Below are positions 31,798 to 42,345 of a DNA stretch of 64,000 bases, in pieces (the first letter of the stretch is position 1; each line of letters opens with the position of its first letter). Where the stretch lies: the NCBI GenBank assembly GCA_035048485.1, contig CM068593.1, positions 3,972,651-4,036,650 on the forward strand, in the 5' to 3' direction. The notes below the pieces were generated by a model. The model was given only the letters and a program-made list of their open reading frames with translations. It was not told where the DNA came from and did no database searches. This DNA is from Pteria penguin. Taxonomy: Eukaryota > Mollusca > Bivalvia > Pterioida > Pteriidae. A program made the position numbers and the translations under genes.

Positions 31798-34700
31798 ATG
31801 TCAAAAAGAATTCGTTTGTCAATATCTCCCGATGACGAAAGGGAAACTGATTGGTCTAAATGCTTTTTATGTCAGATAGACAAAGATGAAGCATTGATGT
31901 CACCCTCCGATCCTTTGGACCAAAGCAAATTGGGTTATACCCTGCTTGCAAAGAATATACCCGAGTTCAAATGCTTGAATGAAATACCAATCCATGTAGA
32001 CATTCGACGCATTGATGATGGCCAGGGCATTGATGCAACTTTAGTAAAGAATAATGCAAAGTACCATCATTCTTGCAGAATAATGTTCAGCAATAAAAAA
32101 ACTACAAAGGGCGAGAAAAAGGAGATCTGTTGAGATTGCAGTCGAAAGTGGTACATCAAAGAGTTCGAAGCAGATAGAGAAGCACTTCTTGCAAAGTGGC
32201 TTTTTATGTGAAGACGAAGGTAACATATCACACATGAGAGAGGCAATGACCATGCAGCTGAACGAAAGACTAAACCGATGAGCAATAACATTACAAGATG
32301 AAAAACTGTTTGCAAAATTAAGTTCAGGTGATGTTGTAGCACAAGAGTTTTAATATCATCCAAAATGTTTGACAGCACTGTATAACAGAGAAGGAAAGGC
32401 ACTACGGGACCATGAAATGTCAGTAGAAAAAGGAAACTGCGAGTATGGTGATGAACTTGCATTTGCAGAACTGAATACACACATAGTAGAATCACAAAGA
32501 CCTAATCCGGGAGGTATTGTTTTCAAACTTGCTGATCTTAGCTTGTTATACGAAAAACGACGTAGCGAATTTACGTATCCGTCGATTTCAACAAAATTAA
32601 ATAAAACGAAAAGACAGAATCTTATCAAAGATACCAGATTGGCAAACATACCATATAGGGCGTGAAATGGTACTAGTGTTTGAGAAAGATATTGGACAAG
32701 CAGTTGTCACCGCCTGTGAATTTACTGATGCTATATATTTAGCAAAGGCAGCCGAGATAGTTCGCAAGGAAATGTGTCAGCACAAGGTTAAATTCACTGG
32801 TAAATTTAGCGACGAATCATTGTCAGAAGCTGTTCCAAGTTCTTTGTTAGAACTGGTCTCAATGATAGAGCATGGACCTGATATCGAATCCCAACTTGAA
32901 AACGGGATCATTGATTCTGATCTTGCCATTGCTCATAAAAAAGCAACTAAATGTACTAGTATTCACCAGAGACACTCTTCAGATCGTGAACCTCCGTTTT
33001 CAATTTATGTAGGGATTCTTTTGTTTGCAAAGACACGAAAACGCAATCTAATAGATATTCTATTTTAACACGGCATTTGTATTTTGTATGACCGTGTGCT
33101 GGAAATCTCTACAATGCTTGGTGATAGTGTACTTCAGAAATATTTAGAAGAAGGTGTTGTCTGTCCACCAGGTTTACACAAGGGTGTATTCACTACCTCA
33201 ACTGTCGATAATATTGATCACAATCCTTCTTCTACAACGGCAATAACATCATTTTATGGAACAGGAATATCTTTTTTTTTCAACACCCTCCTATTAGTGA
33301 TAATACAGAGAGATGTGAATTTCCGCTTATTGAACATAAACTAATTTCGAAAAAGTATCAAATCTCCCTGATACGTACACAAATGTACCACCTGCTTTTC
33401 TAAAAACAAAACCATCACCTCCAATAGTGCAAACACCTATTAAACTTCAGAACCAAGATTACTTGTTACATAATCTCATGTATGAGTTTGACTGGCTTCA
33501 GTTTGTTAGTTTGACACAAGTCTTAAATCTAGAGACAGTATCAAGGTCATCATACCATTCTTCGCGAGGTAGGGGTTTTCATGTTAAAGTCAGCACAACA
33601 TCATTACTTCCTTTGTTGCAGGATCAGGCACACTCCGTGTCGACAATTAAACATGCCATGGATAAAATACGAGAGGTCACTAATTTCCTAAATCCCACTC
33701 AAACTCCAGTTATAACAGCAGACCAACCCTTGTTTGTTCTTGCAAAACAGATACAATGGCAATGGACAGACATCTATGGTGAAGATAAATTTGTGATAAT
33801 GTTTGGAGGTTTGCACATAGAAATGGTTGCTTTGAAACTATTGGGTGATTAACTGAAGGGATCTGGTTGGGTAACAGCTTTGACTGAGGCGGAAATTGCA
33901 TCTTCAGGATCTGCTGAATCTTTCCTAACAGTTTCAAACGTTGCACAGACGAGACAAATTCATCAGATAACGGTTTGTAGTCTGTATGAATTGATGAAGC
34001 TAGCGTTTAAGAATGCTACCGAGGGTCAAATAAATATAGAAGACATTGCTGTCAATGAAAGAATGGTTAGAATGGTTTTCATTGCGCGAGAAAGAATTTC
34101 CTCAATTTCAATTTTGGGGTTTGATATTGAATTTGGAATTACTAGTCCTTTCGTTTATACGATCATATCGGGAAAGTGATTTTCGTCTCTACATTGAAAG
34201 TCTTTCAGCTCTTATTCCCTATTTTTTTGCCCTCGATCATATGAACTATGCCATATGGCTTCCTATTCACATTCGGGACATGTTATCTCTTGAAAAACTA
34301 CATCCTGATGTCTATGACGAATTTCAAAAAGGTAATTTTTCCGTAAAGAAAACAGAGAGAAGGTTTTCATGCATTGCTATTGACCAAGCACATGAGCAGA
34401 ATAATGCACTTGTAAAAGGTGATGATGGCGCAATCGGCTTAACAGAAGATGCTTCAGCTCTAAAGAGGTGGATGATAGCTGGACCAGAGAACAGCAGATT
34501 GGTTGAAGAGTTTTCAAAAGCAAATGGTAATGTTAAAGTGAGACATTTAAAGCACCATGACGAAACTCATTCTGCTCAAAAACAATTCCTTGAAAAAGTC
34601 CGTAAGCTTGTGGCAGTATTTGAGGAAATGGGAAATCCATTTGATGAAGAGTCAAAAGATCTGTATGCTATTGATTCCAAAGATGTTGTAGAGCGCAATG

Positions 34701-35502
34701 TTTCCGAATCGCTTCAGAAACTATTAGAAGTTGGTCTACACCAGTATGATCTTTTCATAAAACGTATTAACGATACTGAAATGTCTGGATTCTATGACCC
34801 CATCACGAAGAATAAATTTCCTTTGTTTGGTTCCAAATCGAAGTTAAACTCTATTGCCACAAAGACAAAGGTAGCTAGTTGGAAAGATGAATGCAGCTTG
34901 TTCTCAAGATTATTCATTTCTTGCCAAAGTAGACAATGTGATTTGGAAGACTTCTTCAGACACGAAAATCAGAAGTTTCCACCATCAATATCACAGAATG
35001 GAAATCTGAATTTTGCCAATCTGCCAACTTATGCCAATATTAGAAAGTATTGTACAAATTTCCGTAGCTGCACCACCCTATAGAAAAAATATCTTCTGAA
35101 AACATGACGATCATTGAAAAATTTGTTATTGTGATGTATGATCGGTCAAGTTCAACTAACAAACTTGACGAAGCAAGACTTGATTAGTTCGCACGAAAAC
35201 AAAAACCATACAATGCCATACCACCATCCCGGGCAGCTTTAGTTGAAAAATGAGCTGTTCTGCAAGCAGGCCATATTTGGGGTCAGTGCCTTAATCGGAT
35301 GATGAAATTGCCATCACCAGATGCATGGGGTTGGGTGAAAAAGGATGGTGTATGGGTACCGTATTCGACTAGCTTGCAACCTATAGCGGCATCCTGTCAA
35401 GAACTTGCAAAATGCAAAAAGAATTGTTCTGGGAACTGCAAGTGCTATAGATCAGGTTTAAGATGCACAGCACTTTGTAGTTGTACTTGTGACGGGATTT
35501 GA
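31798..35502 (+). pseudogene. Uncharacterised invertebrate multicopy family protein with C-terminal CXC-like Cys motif, broken
   Basis: The ATG at 31798 begins an N-terminal zinc-like segment (WSKCFLCQ, then KYHHSCRIMF). Pieces then follow in changing frames: AKLSSGDVVAQE, YHPKCLTALYNR, VYDRVLEISTML-like and IDHNPSS, VIMFGGLHIEMVAL, LDHMNYAIWLPIHIRDM, SCIAIDQAHEQNNALVKGDD and RWMIAGPENSRLVEEF. The Cys tail AKCKKNCSGNCKCYRSGL ends at TGA 35500-35502. I recognise this architecture as a family found in many copies in molluscs and cnidarians. Its function is unknown to me. The tail resembles tesmin/TSO1 CXC zinc motifs. About six frameshifts or stops (near 32100, 32278, 32353, 32625, 33066, 33850, 34100, 35083) make it a pseudogene. 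The flanking inverted repeats suggest a transposase, but no catalytic triad was identified. Confidence 0.75.
35299..35502 (+). pseudogene. Cys-rich C-terminal tail of the transposon gene
   Basis: The open segment encodes SPDAWGWVKKDGVWVPY, then a cluster of Cys residues in the pattern C-x(6)-C-x3-C-x3-C-x-C-x6-C-x3-C-x-C-x-C. This resembles a CXC-type zinc-binding domain that could bind DNA such as the terminal repeats. It is separated from the main frame by stops. Confidence 0.7.
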
Positions 35503-35649
35503 GTCGTTAAACTGTCAAAATAAGTAATTAAATGCAAAGCTTGCGCATGCGCAGTCCATAATTTACTCCAAATGTAGTTTAAAGTATTTACAGGTTGATT
35601 TTCCATCAGATCTTAACCCCTCACCGTTCCAGATATGTTTCACTATAAC

Positions 35650-35822
35650 CATTAGATCATACTATATATACAGGCAAGCGAATATTCGCCTCCATTTTCA
35701 GAATTTGGCGGCCATCTTGAAAATACCAAAATTCGCGTGGCACACGGTCTAATATGAACAAGTACATACTAAAGAAGTATCATGCCAAGTTTGTTGCTTG
35801 TATCATCAAAAGAACTATTTTG
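35650..35822 (-). repeat. Right terminal inverted repeat
   Basis: Read on the minus strand it begins CAAAATAGTTCTTTTGATGA, then GTGTGCCACGCG and AAGATGGCCGCCAAATTC. The spacing between blocks is similar to the left copy. Confidence 0.65.
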
Positions 35823-35829
35823 TCAGGTT

Positions 35830-36667
35830 CCCGTCCCACCATGTCCATGTTGTCGAGTGTTCTTTTATTCCTTAAGTGCAATGGATCTCCTATTCTTGTT
35901 TTCTTTTTACTCTTTTTACTTTCCTCTGGATCCCGTGAACTAAAATGAAACCTGATGGTTTTTTTTTCTGATGGGCTGTCTGATGTTGATCTTCACCTAT
36001 TATCTCCTTTCTGTTTTTACTATTTTTTCCAAGGGTAATACAGCATCTCTTTTGTACAGTAAGTAGAATTCTGGACATGTGTAACTGCTAATGTTTTATT
36101 CAGATAAAGATCACGGATCTAAACATCCTCAATTATTATTATTAAGGTGGACGTTGAAATTTTTCTACTTTTCCATTAGATGGAGGATTGTAAAAAGACG
36201 TCTTAATGTGGTGTACGTTCATTTCATCAAGCGTTTCTTGACCTTCCTTGATGCTGTTCTCATTTCCGTTGTCTATCACTATCTAAAAGGGGAAACCGAA
36301 TCTTAGAAATATTTTTCTATGATAAGATGAGCTATCCTATAGTTATCCAACACACTGAAGGATTTGGGGTATTCTGAGTATATATCTACAAAGGGTCCGA
36401 TGTATCTGTTTCCTAGTACGGTCCAAAAATATCTAATCCAATCTTGGTAAACGAATAGGGTGGTGTTTGTTTCTCTTGTTTTAGGGCTTTGGTTTTATAT
36501 CAATTCCTTATCTGGCACAAGATACATTTCTCTCAGAATCTACTTATGCATATTTTTTTCTGAATTGTATCACATGTTTTACTAATGCCATGCGTCCCAG
36601 ATTGTCATGGTATTGTTCTGGTACTTTGTTGTGCTTCCGTTGTTGTATTTGTTGTATAGCTGTATTT
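35830..36667 (-). pseudogene. Retroviral-type integrase remnant (Ty3/Gypsy-like)
   Basis: On the minus strand the pieces read as an integrase. First is a decayed zinc-binding start, then GLDIF and FVDIYSEYPKSFSVLDN with the first catalytic Asp. After FLRFGFPF comes IVIDNGNEN with the second Asp (about 36265), then TSFYNPPSNGKVEKFQ with the catalytic Glu (about 36170), and a basic tail. Frames change several times and TAA/TAG codons are present, so it is dead. The C-terminal end is cut at 35.83 kb by the inserted transposon and resumes at 31.14 kb. The 5' end is cut by a hammerhead repeat at 36.67 kb. The Ty3/Gypsy class is likely but not certain. Confidence 0.65.
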
Positions 36668-36669
36668 GT

Positions 36670-37012
36670 CAGCCTCTTTAAGTAAATATTAGAACATGCA
36701 TACGTTATAATTTAGTGCATCAGATGCACATTTCGACGACATGTATCTTCAGTGATGCTATGGCCGAATGATTGGAGTTCTATTAATAAATAAATGTAAA
36801 GTTTGCAGAACAATGGTCGAAACAGTGAACTAAAGAATCAATCTAAGGACAGAGCTATACAGGAGGCAGATACTTCTTGGTTTTATAGTAAATAACAAAA
36901 TTTCATGACCGACAATTTTAAGTATATATTTCACGTCAGTAAAAAGAAGCACCGAAAAGTAGACCACCAGTGCAAAAGCACTGAAAATAAGACTTATGAT
37001 GTCAAATGTCAC
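36670..37012 (-). mobile_element. Hammerhead-ribozyme repeat unit, minus copy interrupted by a satellite
   Basis: The unit carries a hammerhead at 36717-36758 and the landmarks GAATCAATCTAAGGACAGAG, AGTATATATTTCACGTCAGT and GCACTGAAAATAAGACTTAT in the order of the 39.3-39.8 kb copies. It stops at GACTTATGATG, where the 31-bp satellite begins. Confidence 0.7.
36717..36758 (-). ncRNA. Hammerhead ribozyme, weak stem II
   Basis: The core CUGAAGA and GAAA are present and stem I is perfect (GCAUCA with UGAUGC). Stem III is AUGU/GCAU with a G-U pair, and the site is AUC. Stem II has mismatches (UACA opposite CGUC), so activity is doubtful. Confidence 0.6.
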
Positions 37013-39085
37013 TGCTCTTGCTCTAGCTATAAGCTAACATTTTGGCTCTTGCTCTAGCTATATGCTAACATTTTGGCTCTTGCTCTGGCTATAAGCTTAC
37101 ATTTCGACTCTTGCTCTAGCTATATGCTAACATTTCGGCTCTTGCTCTAGCTATAAGCTAACATTTTGGCTCTTGCTCTAGCTATAAGCTAACATTTCGG
37201 CACTTGCTCTAGCTATAAGGTAACATTTTGGCTCTTGCTCTAGCTATAAGCTAACATTTTGGCTCTTGCTCTAGCTATAAGCTAGCATTTCGGCTCTTGC
37301 TCTAGCTATAAGCTAACATTTCGACTCTTGCTCTAGCTATAAGCTAACATTTCGGCTCTTGCTCTAGCTATAAGCTAACATTTTGGCTCTTACTCTAGCT
37401 ATAAGCTAACATTTCAGCTCTTGCTCTAGCTATATCTTAACATTTCGGCTCTTGCTCTAGCTATATGCAACATTTCGACTCTTGCTCTAGCTATAAGCTA
37501 ACATTTCGGCTCTTGCTCTAGCTATAAGCTAACATTTCGGCTCTTGCTCTAGCTATAAGCTAACATTTGGGCTCTTGCTCTAGCTATAAGCTAACATTTC
37601 AGCTCTTGCTCTAGCTATAAGTTAACATTTTGGCTCTTGCTCTAGCTATATGCTAACATTTGGGCTCTTGCTCTAGCTATAAGCTAACATTTGGGCTCTT
37701 GCTCTAGCTATAAGCTAACATTTTGGCTCTTGCTTTAGCTATAAGCTAACATTTGGGCTCCTGCTCTAGCTATAAGCTAACATTTCGGCTCTTGCTCTAG
37801 CTATATGCTAACATTTCGACTCTTGCTCTAGCTATAAGCTAACATTTTGGCTGTTGCTCTAGCTATATGCTAACATTTCGGCTTTTACTCTAGCTATAAG
37901 CTAACATTTCGGCTCTTGCTCTAGCTATAAGCTAACATTTCGACCCTTGCTCTAGCTATAAGCTAACATTTCGGCTCTTGCTCTAGCTATATGCTAACAT
38001 TTCGGCTCTTGCTCTAGCTATAAGCTAACATTTTGGCTCTTGCTCTAGCTATAAGCTAACATTTCGGCTCTTGTTCTAGCTATATACTAACATTTCGGCT
38101 CTTGCTCTAGCTATAAGCTAACATTTCGGCTCTTGCTCTAGCTATAAGCTAACATTTTGGCTCTTGCTCTAGCTATAAGCTAACATTTTGGCTCTTGCTC
38201 TAGCTATAAGCTAACATTTCGACTCTTGCTCTAGCTATAAGCTAACATTTTGGCTCTTGCTCTGGCTAAAAGCTAACATTTTGGCTCTTTCTCTAGCTAT
38301 ATGCTAACATTTTGGCTCTTGCTCTAGCTATAAGCTAACATTTTGGCTCTTGCTCTAGCTATAAGCTAACATTTTGGCTCTTTCTCTAGCTATATGCTAA
38401 CATTTCGGCTCTTGCTCTAGCTATATGCTAACATTTTGGCTCTTGCTCTAGCTATAAGCTAACATTTTAGCTCTTGTTCTAGCTATATATTACATTTCGG
38501 CTCTTGCTTTAGCTATAAGCTAACATTTCGGCTCTTGCTCTAACTATAAGCTAACATTTTGGCTCTTGCTCTAGCTATAAGCTAACATTTGGGCTCTTGC
38601 TCTAACTATAAGCTAACATTTTGGCTCTTGCTCTAGCTATAAGCTAACATTTTGGCTCTTGCTCTAGCTATAAGCTAACATTTGGGCTCTTGCTCTAGCT
38701 ATAAGATAACATTTCGACTCTTGCTCTAGCTATAAGCTAACATTTTGGCTCTTGCTCTGGCTATAAGCTAACATTTTGGCTCTTGCTCTAGCTATATGCT
38801 AACATTTTGGCTTTTGCTCTAGCTATAAGCTAACATTTTGGCTGTTGCTCTAGCTATAAGCTAACATTTGGGCTCTTGCTCTAGCTATAAGCTAACATTT
38901 TGGCTCTTGCTCTAGCTATAAGCTAACATTTTGGCTCTTGCTCTGGCTATAAGATAATATTTTGGCTCTTGCTCTAGCTATATGCTAACATTTTGGCTCT
39001 TGCTCTAGCTATAAGCTAACATTTCGGCTTTTGCTCTAGCTATAAGCTAACATTTTGGCTCTTGCTCTGGCTATAAGATAGTATT
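37013..39085 (+). repeat. 31-bp satellite, about 66 copies
   Basis: The unit is GGCTCTTGCTCTAGCTATAA then GCTAACATTTT, with single-base variants (GCTATATGCT, TTTCGG, TTTGGG). It contains AGCTATAAGCT, a near-palindrome. Copies decay at the right edge (39085-39200). The array lies inside a hammerhead-repeat tandem, with the half-unit ending GACTTATGATG on its left and the half-unit starting AATAAATATAGAACAT on its right. Confidence 0.97.
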
Positions 39086-39309
39086 ACCATTCTTACTGTA
39101 GCTGTAAGTCTTTTCTTGTTCTAGCTCTAAGTTTATATTACAGTTCTTATTTAACTTAAAACTAATACATGTATTTCTGGTCTACTGACATTACTCTAGC
39201 TATAGCTGGCACTATATTTTATTTTAACATTAGCATAAGAACTTCAAGGAAGTAGTCTGCAAAATTGCAGTATTAATAAATATAGAACATATATACTTAT
39301 TAATTTAGT

Positions 39310-39353
39310 GCATCATATGCGCATTTCGACAACTTATGTCTCTTCAGTAATGC
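39310..39353 (-). ncRNA. Hammerhead ribozyme, intact core (copy 1)
   Basis: On the minus strand: stem I GCAUUA, CUGAAGA, stem II GACA/UGUC, GAAA, stem III AUGC/GCAU, site AUA, then UGAUGC closing stem I. The A-to-U change keeps pairing relative to the other copies. Confidence 0.8.
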
Positions 39354-39658
39354 TCGTGGCCAAATGAATGGAATTATCAAAATATATAAAAATTTGAAGA
39401 GCAGTGTTGAAACCAAAATGACCAAAAAGTGAACCAAAGAATCTATCTAAGGACAGAGCTATGCATGAGGGAGATACTCCTTAGTTTTAGAGTGATTTAC
39501 TTAATTTGATGACTGAAAATTTGAAGTATATATTTCATGTCAGTACAAAAACACTGAAAATTAGACTTATGATGGCCTCGGGAACTATCAGTCCACCAGC
39601 AGTGACACCGGCCTAGTGGTTATAATAAATATAGAACATATATACCTATTAATTTAGT

Positions 39659-39702
39659 GCACCATATGCGCATTTCGACAACTTATGTCTCTTCAGTGAT
39701 GC
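39659..39702 (-). ncRNA. Hammerhead ribozyme, intact core (copy 2)
   Basis: Same layout as copy 1, with stem I GCAUCA/UGGUGC and site AUA. Every core base is conserved. Confidence 0.8.
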
Positions 39703-39889
39703 TCGTGACCAAGTGATTGGAATTATCAAAATATATAAAAATTTGAAGAGCAGTGTTGAAACCAAAATGTCCGAAAAGTGAACCAAAGAATCTATCAAAG
39801 GACAGAGCTATGCATAATAAAGAATTAATATTAACTGTTTTCGATAAGAGTTGTGGATGATTATGTTTTAAACTGCACTATCAATTTAA

Positions 39890-40375
39890 TTTTTTGTACG
39901 GTTAGTATACATGTACTTATCTTATCTGTACGGTCACTTTACTTTTCCTATATGTACGGTCAATTTACTTTTTCTATCTGTACGGTCTGTTTGTTTTCTT
40001 GTCCTATCTGTACGGTCAATTTACTTTTTCTATCTGTATGGTCTGTTTGTTTTCTTGTCCTATCTGTACGGTCAATTTACTTTTTCTATCTGTACGGTCC
40101 ATTTAAAGTTTCGTGTCTGTACGGTCAATTTACTTTTCCTATCTGTGCGGTCAATTTACTTTTTCTATCTGTATGGTCAATTTACTTTTCTCTTATGTAC
40201 GGTCTGTTTGTTTACTTGTCCTATATTTACGGTCCATTTAACGTTTCGTATCTGTACGGTCAATTCACTTTTCCTATCTGTATGGTCAATTTACTTTTCC
40301 TATCTGTATGGTCAATTTACTTTTCCTATCTGTATGGTCAATTTACGTTTCCTATCTGTACGGTCACTTTACGAT
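39890..40375 (+). repeat. 26-bp minisatellite with 30-bp variants
   Basis: The unit is TACGGTCAATTTACTTTTCC then TATCTG. Variants carry CTGTTTGTTTTCTTGTC. Around 18 copies. Two forward frames stay open by chance of the unit and give FLSVRSIYF-like peptides, which are not considered genes. Confidence 0.93.
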
Positions 40376-40379
40376 GGTA

Positions 40380-41290
40380 AGATATGGTCAGTCAAGTAAC
40401 AGTCACGTCTACGTAATATGGATTTAAAAAGAAACAACAACAACAACAATAATAATATAATAAAATATAATAATAATGATAGCAATAATTGTGGAATCTC
40501 TGATGACGTTGGCCTGACGATGAATTTATCCAATAAAACTTCACCGATTCTAATTATAGATTTTCAAAGTATAACGTCAATATTAATCGCCAATGACATC
40601 GTTGGATAATCAAAAACCTGATGACGTCCTTTTGTAAATCAGATTACCTTGAGAAGCGACATAGCATTAGCAATACTTATTACTGACATTTGGTCGCTAC
40701 ATCAAAAGTATGTCATAACACAATATGCGACTTGTTTTTGCGAATTAAATTTCCTCAAATGGAGCCTCTATATGCCTGATCATACAAGGTTAATGTACAA
40801 TGTTAATGCCCATAGAACACATCACTCCCCCACTCGGTGACTAGAAATATAGCCTAGTTTACAATCACTTGATTTCCTTGTTTCCTTAAATAAATTAAAT
40901 AGCTTTGATCCTCTTTAACCGATTTTGTGCGCCCTCCTACGCAAAGGTCAAATCTGCTGTATAAAATTGGTTTAAATAGTGTAGATAGCATTATTTTCCG
41001 CTCGGAGGGATATTTTGTCGGAGGTAATGTGGACAATTACATGAGTATTACTACACTTAAATTCAGTATGATGACTATAGATACCATAGGTTAGAGTTAC
41101 TGGTAATGATAAGGACGAATCGTAGTCAATGAGCATGTCAAATCTAATGAATATAGCTCACTTCTGTTATCCAGTGTGACTGAATATGTAACATAAGGAA
41201 GAAAAAGATAGAGAAAAAGGTAGGGAATGAAAACATTTACACACTATCAGAAATGGAAAGTAAATTTCAAAATAATCTTATGTAATAAAC
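40380..41290. other. DNA without recognised genes
   Basis: A short CAA/AAT run at 40434-40480 only. No gene supported. Confidence 0.4.
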
Positions 41291-41294
41291 TTTA

Positions 41295-41405
41295 TATTTT
41301 CCTGAGTGTTGTAACGATTCGGGTCGCCGACTAAGGCATTTGATTTTACAGTGCGTCTGCATGATAAACGAAGGATACCAGGTTCGAACCCTCCTCTTTG
41401 CTGTT
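41295..41405 (+). repeat. Possible tRNA-like or SINE head
   Basis: GGTTCGAACCC at 41380 is a perfect B-box and lies about 50-60 bases after GGGTCGCCGACTAAGGC. No tRNA cloverleaf could be drawn with confidence. Confidence 0.3.
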
Positions 41406-41499
41406 CAAATGATGATTCATGACATCAATGGGGCATATACTGTGAAAACTGAACAGTGTTTAGATCCGTATATGTGAACACAGTGCACGGGTACCGATA

Positions 41500-41580
41500 T
41501 TTACTGCAAACAATGGAACTAAAAGCTTCCGCCGGAGTCTAACTCCGTAAGCACCCGTGGAAGTTTTGCACGGGATTATT
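41500..41580 (+). repeat. Flanking direct repeat, left copy
   Basis: TATTTACTGCAAACAATGGA with CCGGAGTCTAACTCCGTAAG matches 42265-42345 at roughly 80 percent. The pair encloses the 37-bp array, a CT microsatellite and a SINE piece. Confidence 0.6.
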
Positions 41581-42015
41581 CCGCTACGCGGCTGTGAAAG
41601 ATTCACTTGGAATGATTTTTATGGATGTTTCGCTGGGATCATTTTTCTGATAGGCTTTAGAATCATTTTACTACGCATTCGTGAAAGTTTCGCTCGGAAT
41701 CTTTTCATTACGTGGTCGCGAAAGTTTCGCTCGAGATCATTTCACTAAGCGGTCGTGGAAGTTTCGCTCCGAGTTATTTAACTACGTCGCTGCGAAAGTT
41801 TCTCTCAAGATCATTTCACCGAGCAACCATAGAAGTCTTCCTCAGGATCATTTCACTAAGCGGCCATATCAGTTTCGATCGAGATCATTTCACTATGCGG
41901 CCTTTAAACTTTCGCTCGGCATCAGTTTACTAAGCAGCTCTAAAAGCTTCACTCGAAATTATTTTATTTGGCGGCTGTGGAATATCCGTTCGAGAAATTT
42001 TCACTAAGCGAATTT
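41540..42015 (+). repeat. 37-bp minisatellite, degenerate, about 12 copies
   Basis: The unit is close to ACTAAGCGGTCGTGGAAGTT then TCGCTCGAGATCATTTC. Copies differ by 10-30 percent. Open frames in it (for example KVSLEIISLSG) are by-products. Confidence 0.85.
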
Positions 42016-42022
42016 CATTGTT

Positions 42023-42026
<4 letters not shown>

Positions 42027-42070
<44 letters not shown>
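42027..42070 (+). repeat. (CT)n microsatellite
   Basis: About 20 CT units. Confidence 0.97.
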
Positions 42071-42071
<1 letters not shown>

Positions 42072-42170
42072 GATTCCTACCCCGGGCACACCGGTGTTCT
42101 GTTTTTCGGATGAGACAGTAAAAGCCGAAGTCACGTGTCGCTCTAGGCGTGGCACGTAAAATATACGTGA
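42070..42170 (+). repeat. SINE fragment (CACCGGTG/GGCGTGGCACGTAAA family)
   Basis: CACACCGGTGTTCTG, CGGATGAGACAGTAAAAGCC and GTCACGTGTCGCTC with GGCGTGGCACGTAAA is the body of the SINE seen complete at 43.1, 45.8, 49.7, 50.1 and 54.6 kb. Confidence 0.65.
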
Positions 42171-42264
42171 AATAATCGCGGAGTCACGTAAAACAAAAAC
42201 ACAACAACAACAACAACAACAACAAAAAATCAATCAGTACAATCGTAAATGTTGGTACAAACGG

Positions 42265-42345
42265 ATATTTACTGCAAACAGTGGGAATAAAGGCTACCAC
42301 CGGAGTCTAATGCTCTAAGCAACCGTTGAAAATTCGCTAGGGATT
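42265..42345 (+). repeat. Flanking direct repeat, right copy
   Basis: TATTTACTGCAAACAGTGGG and CCGGAGTCTAATGCTCTAAG, homologous to 41500-41580. Confidence 0.6.

Larger units (their letters stand above)
31199..35822 (+). mobile_element. DNA transposon-like insertion with terminal inverted repeats and a Cys-tail gene
   Basis: The left end CAAAATAGTTCTTTTTGTGA (31202) and the right end, read in reverse (from 35822: CAAAATAGTTCTTTTGATGA), match in 18 of the first 20 bases. Both continue to ATACAAGCA. The similarity resumes further in with GTGTGCCA and two GGCGGC blocks on each side, so the inverted repeats extend about 150 bp. Between them lies one broken gene (31798-35502) of a widespread invertebrate multicopy family. 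The insertion splits the integrase C-terminus of an LTR retrotransposon. Exact ends and the target duplication are uncertain, because GTGGGRCGG just outside may also belong to the repeats. Confidence 0.65.
39265..39825 (-). mobile_element. Tandem hammerhead-ribozyme repeat, unit about 349 bp
   Basis: Two hammerheads in the same direction, 349 bp apart, bound one complete unit containing TAGACTTATGATGGCCTCGG, CAGCAGTGACACCGGCCTAG and TGGTTATAATAAATATAGAA. Sequence identity between the two copies is high in the first 150 bases. A head-to-tail dimer of ribozyme-bounded units is the genomic form of retrozymes, which are copied through circular RNA. It could also be a piece of a canonical Penelope-like pseudo-LTR. 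Confidence 0.75.

Noticed and set aside
32276..32278. In-frame TGA at a Cys-like position in the Cys-tail transposon gene as selenocysteine
   Set aside because: It is a single case beside TAA stops and frameshifts in a decayed gene, so simple mutation of TGC/TGT is enough.
37013..39085. CRISPR-like array
   Set aside because: Units follow each other directly with no unique spacers, and the context is eukaryotic, so it is a satellite.
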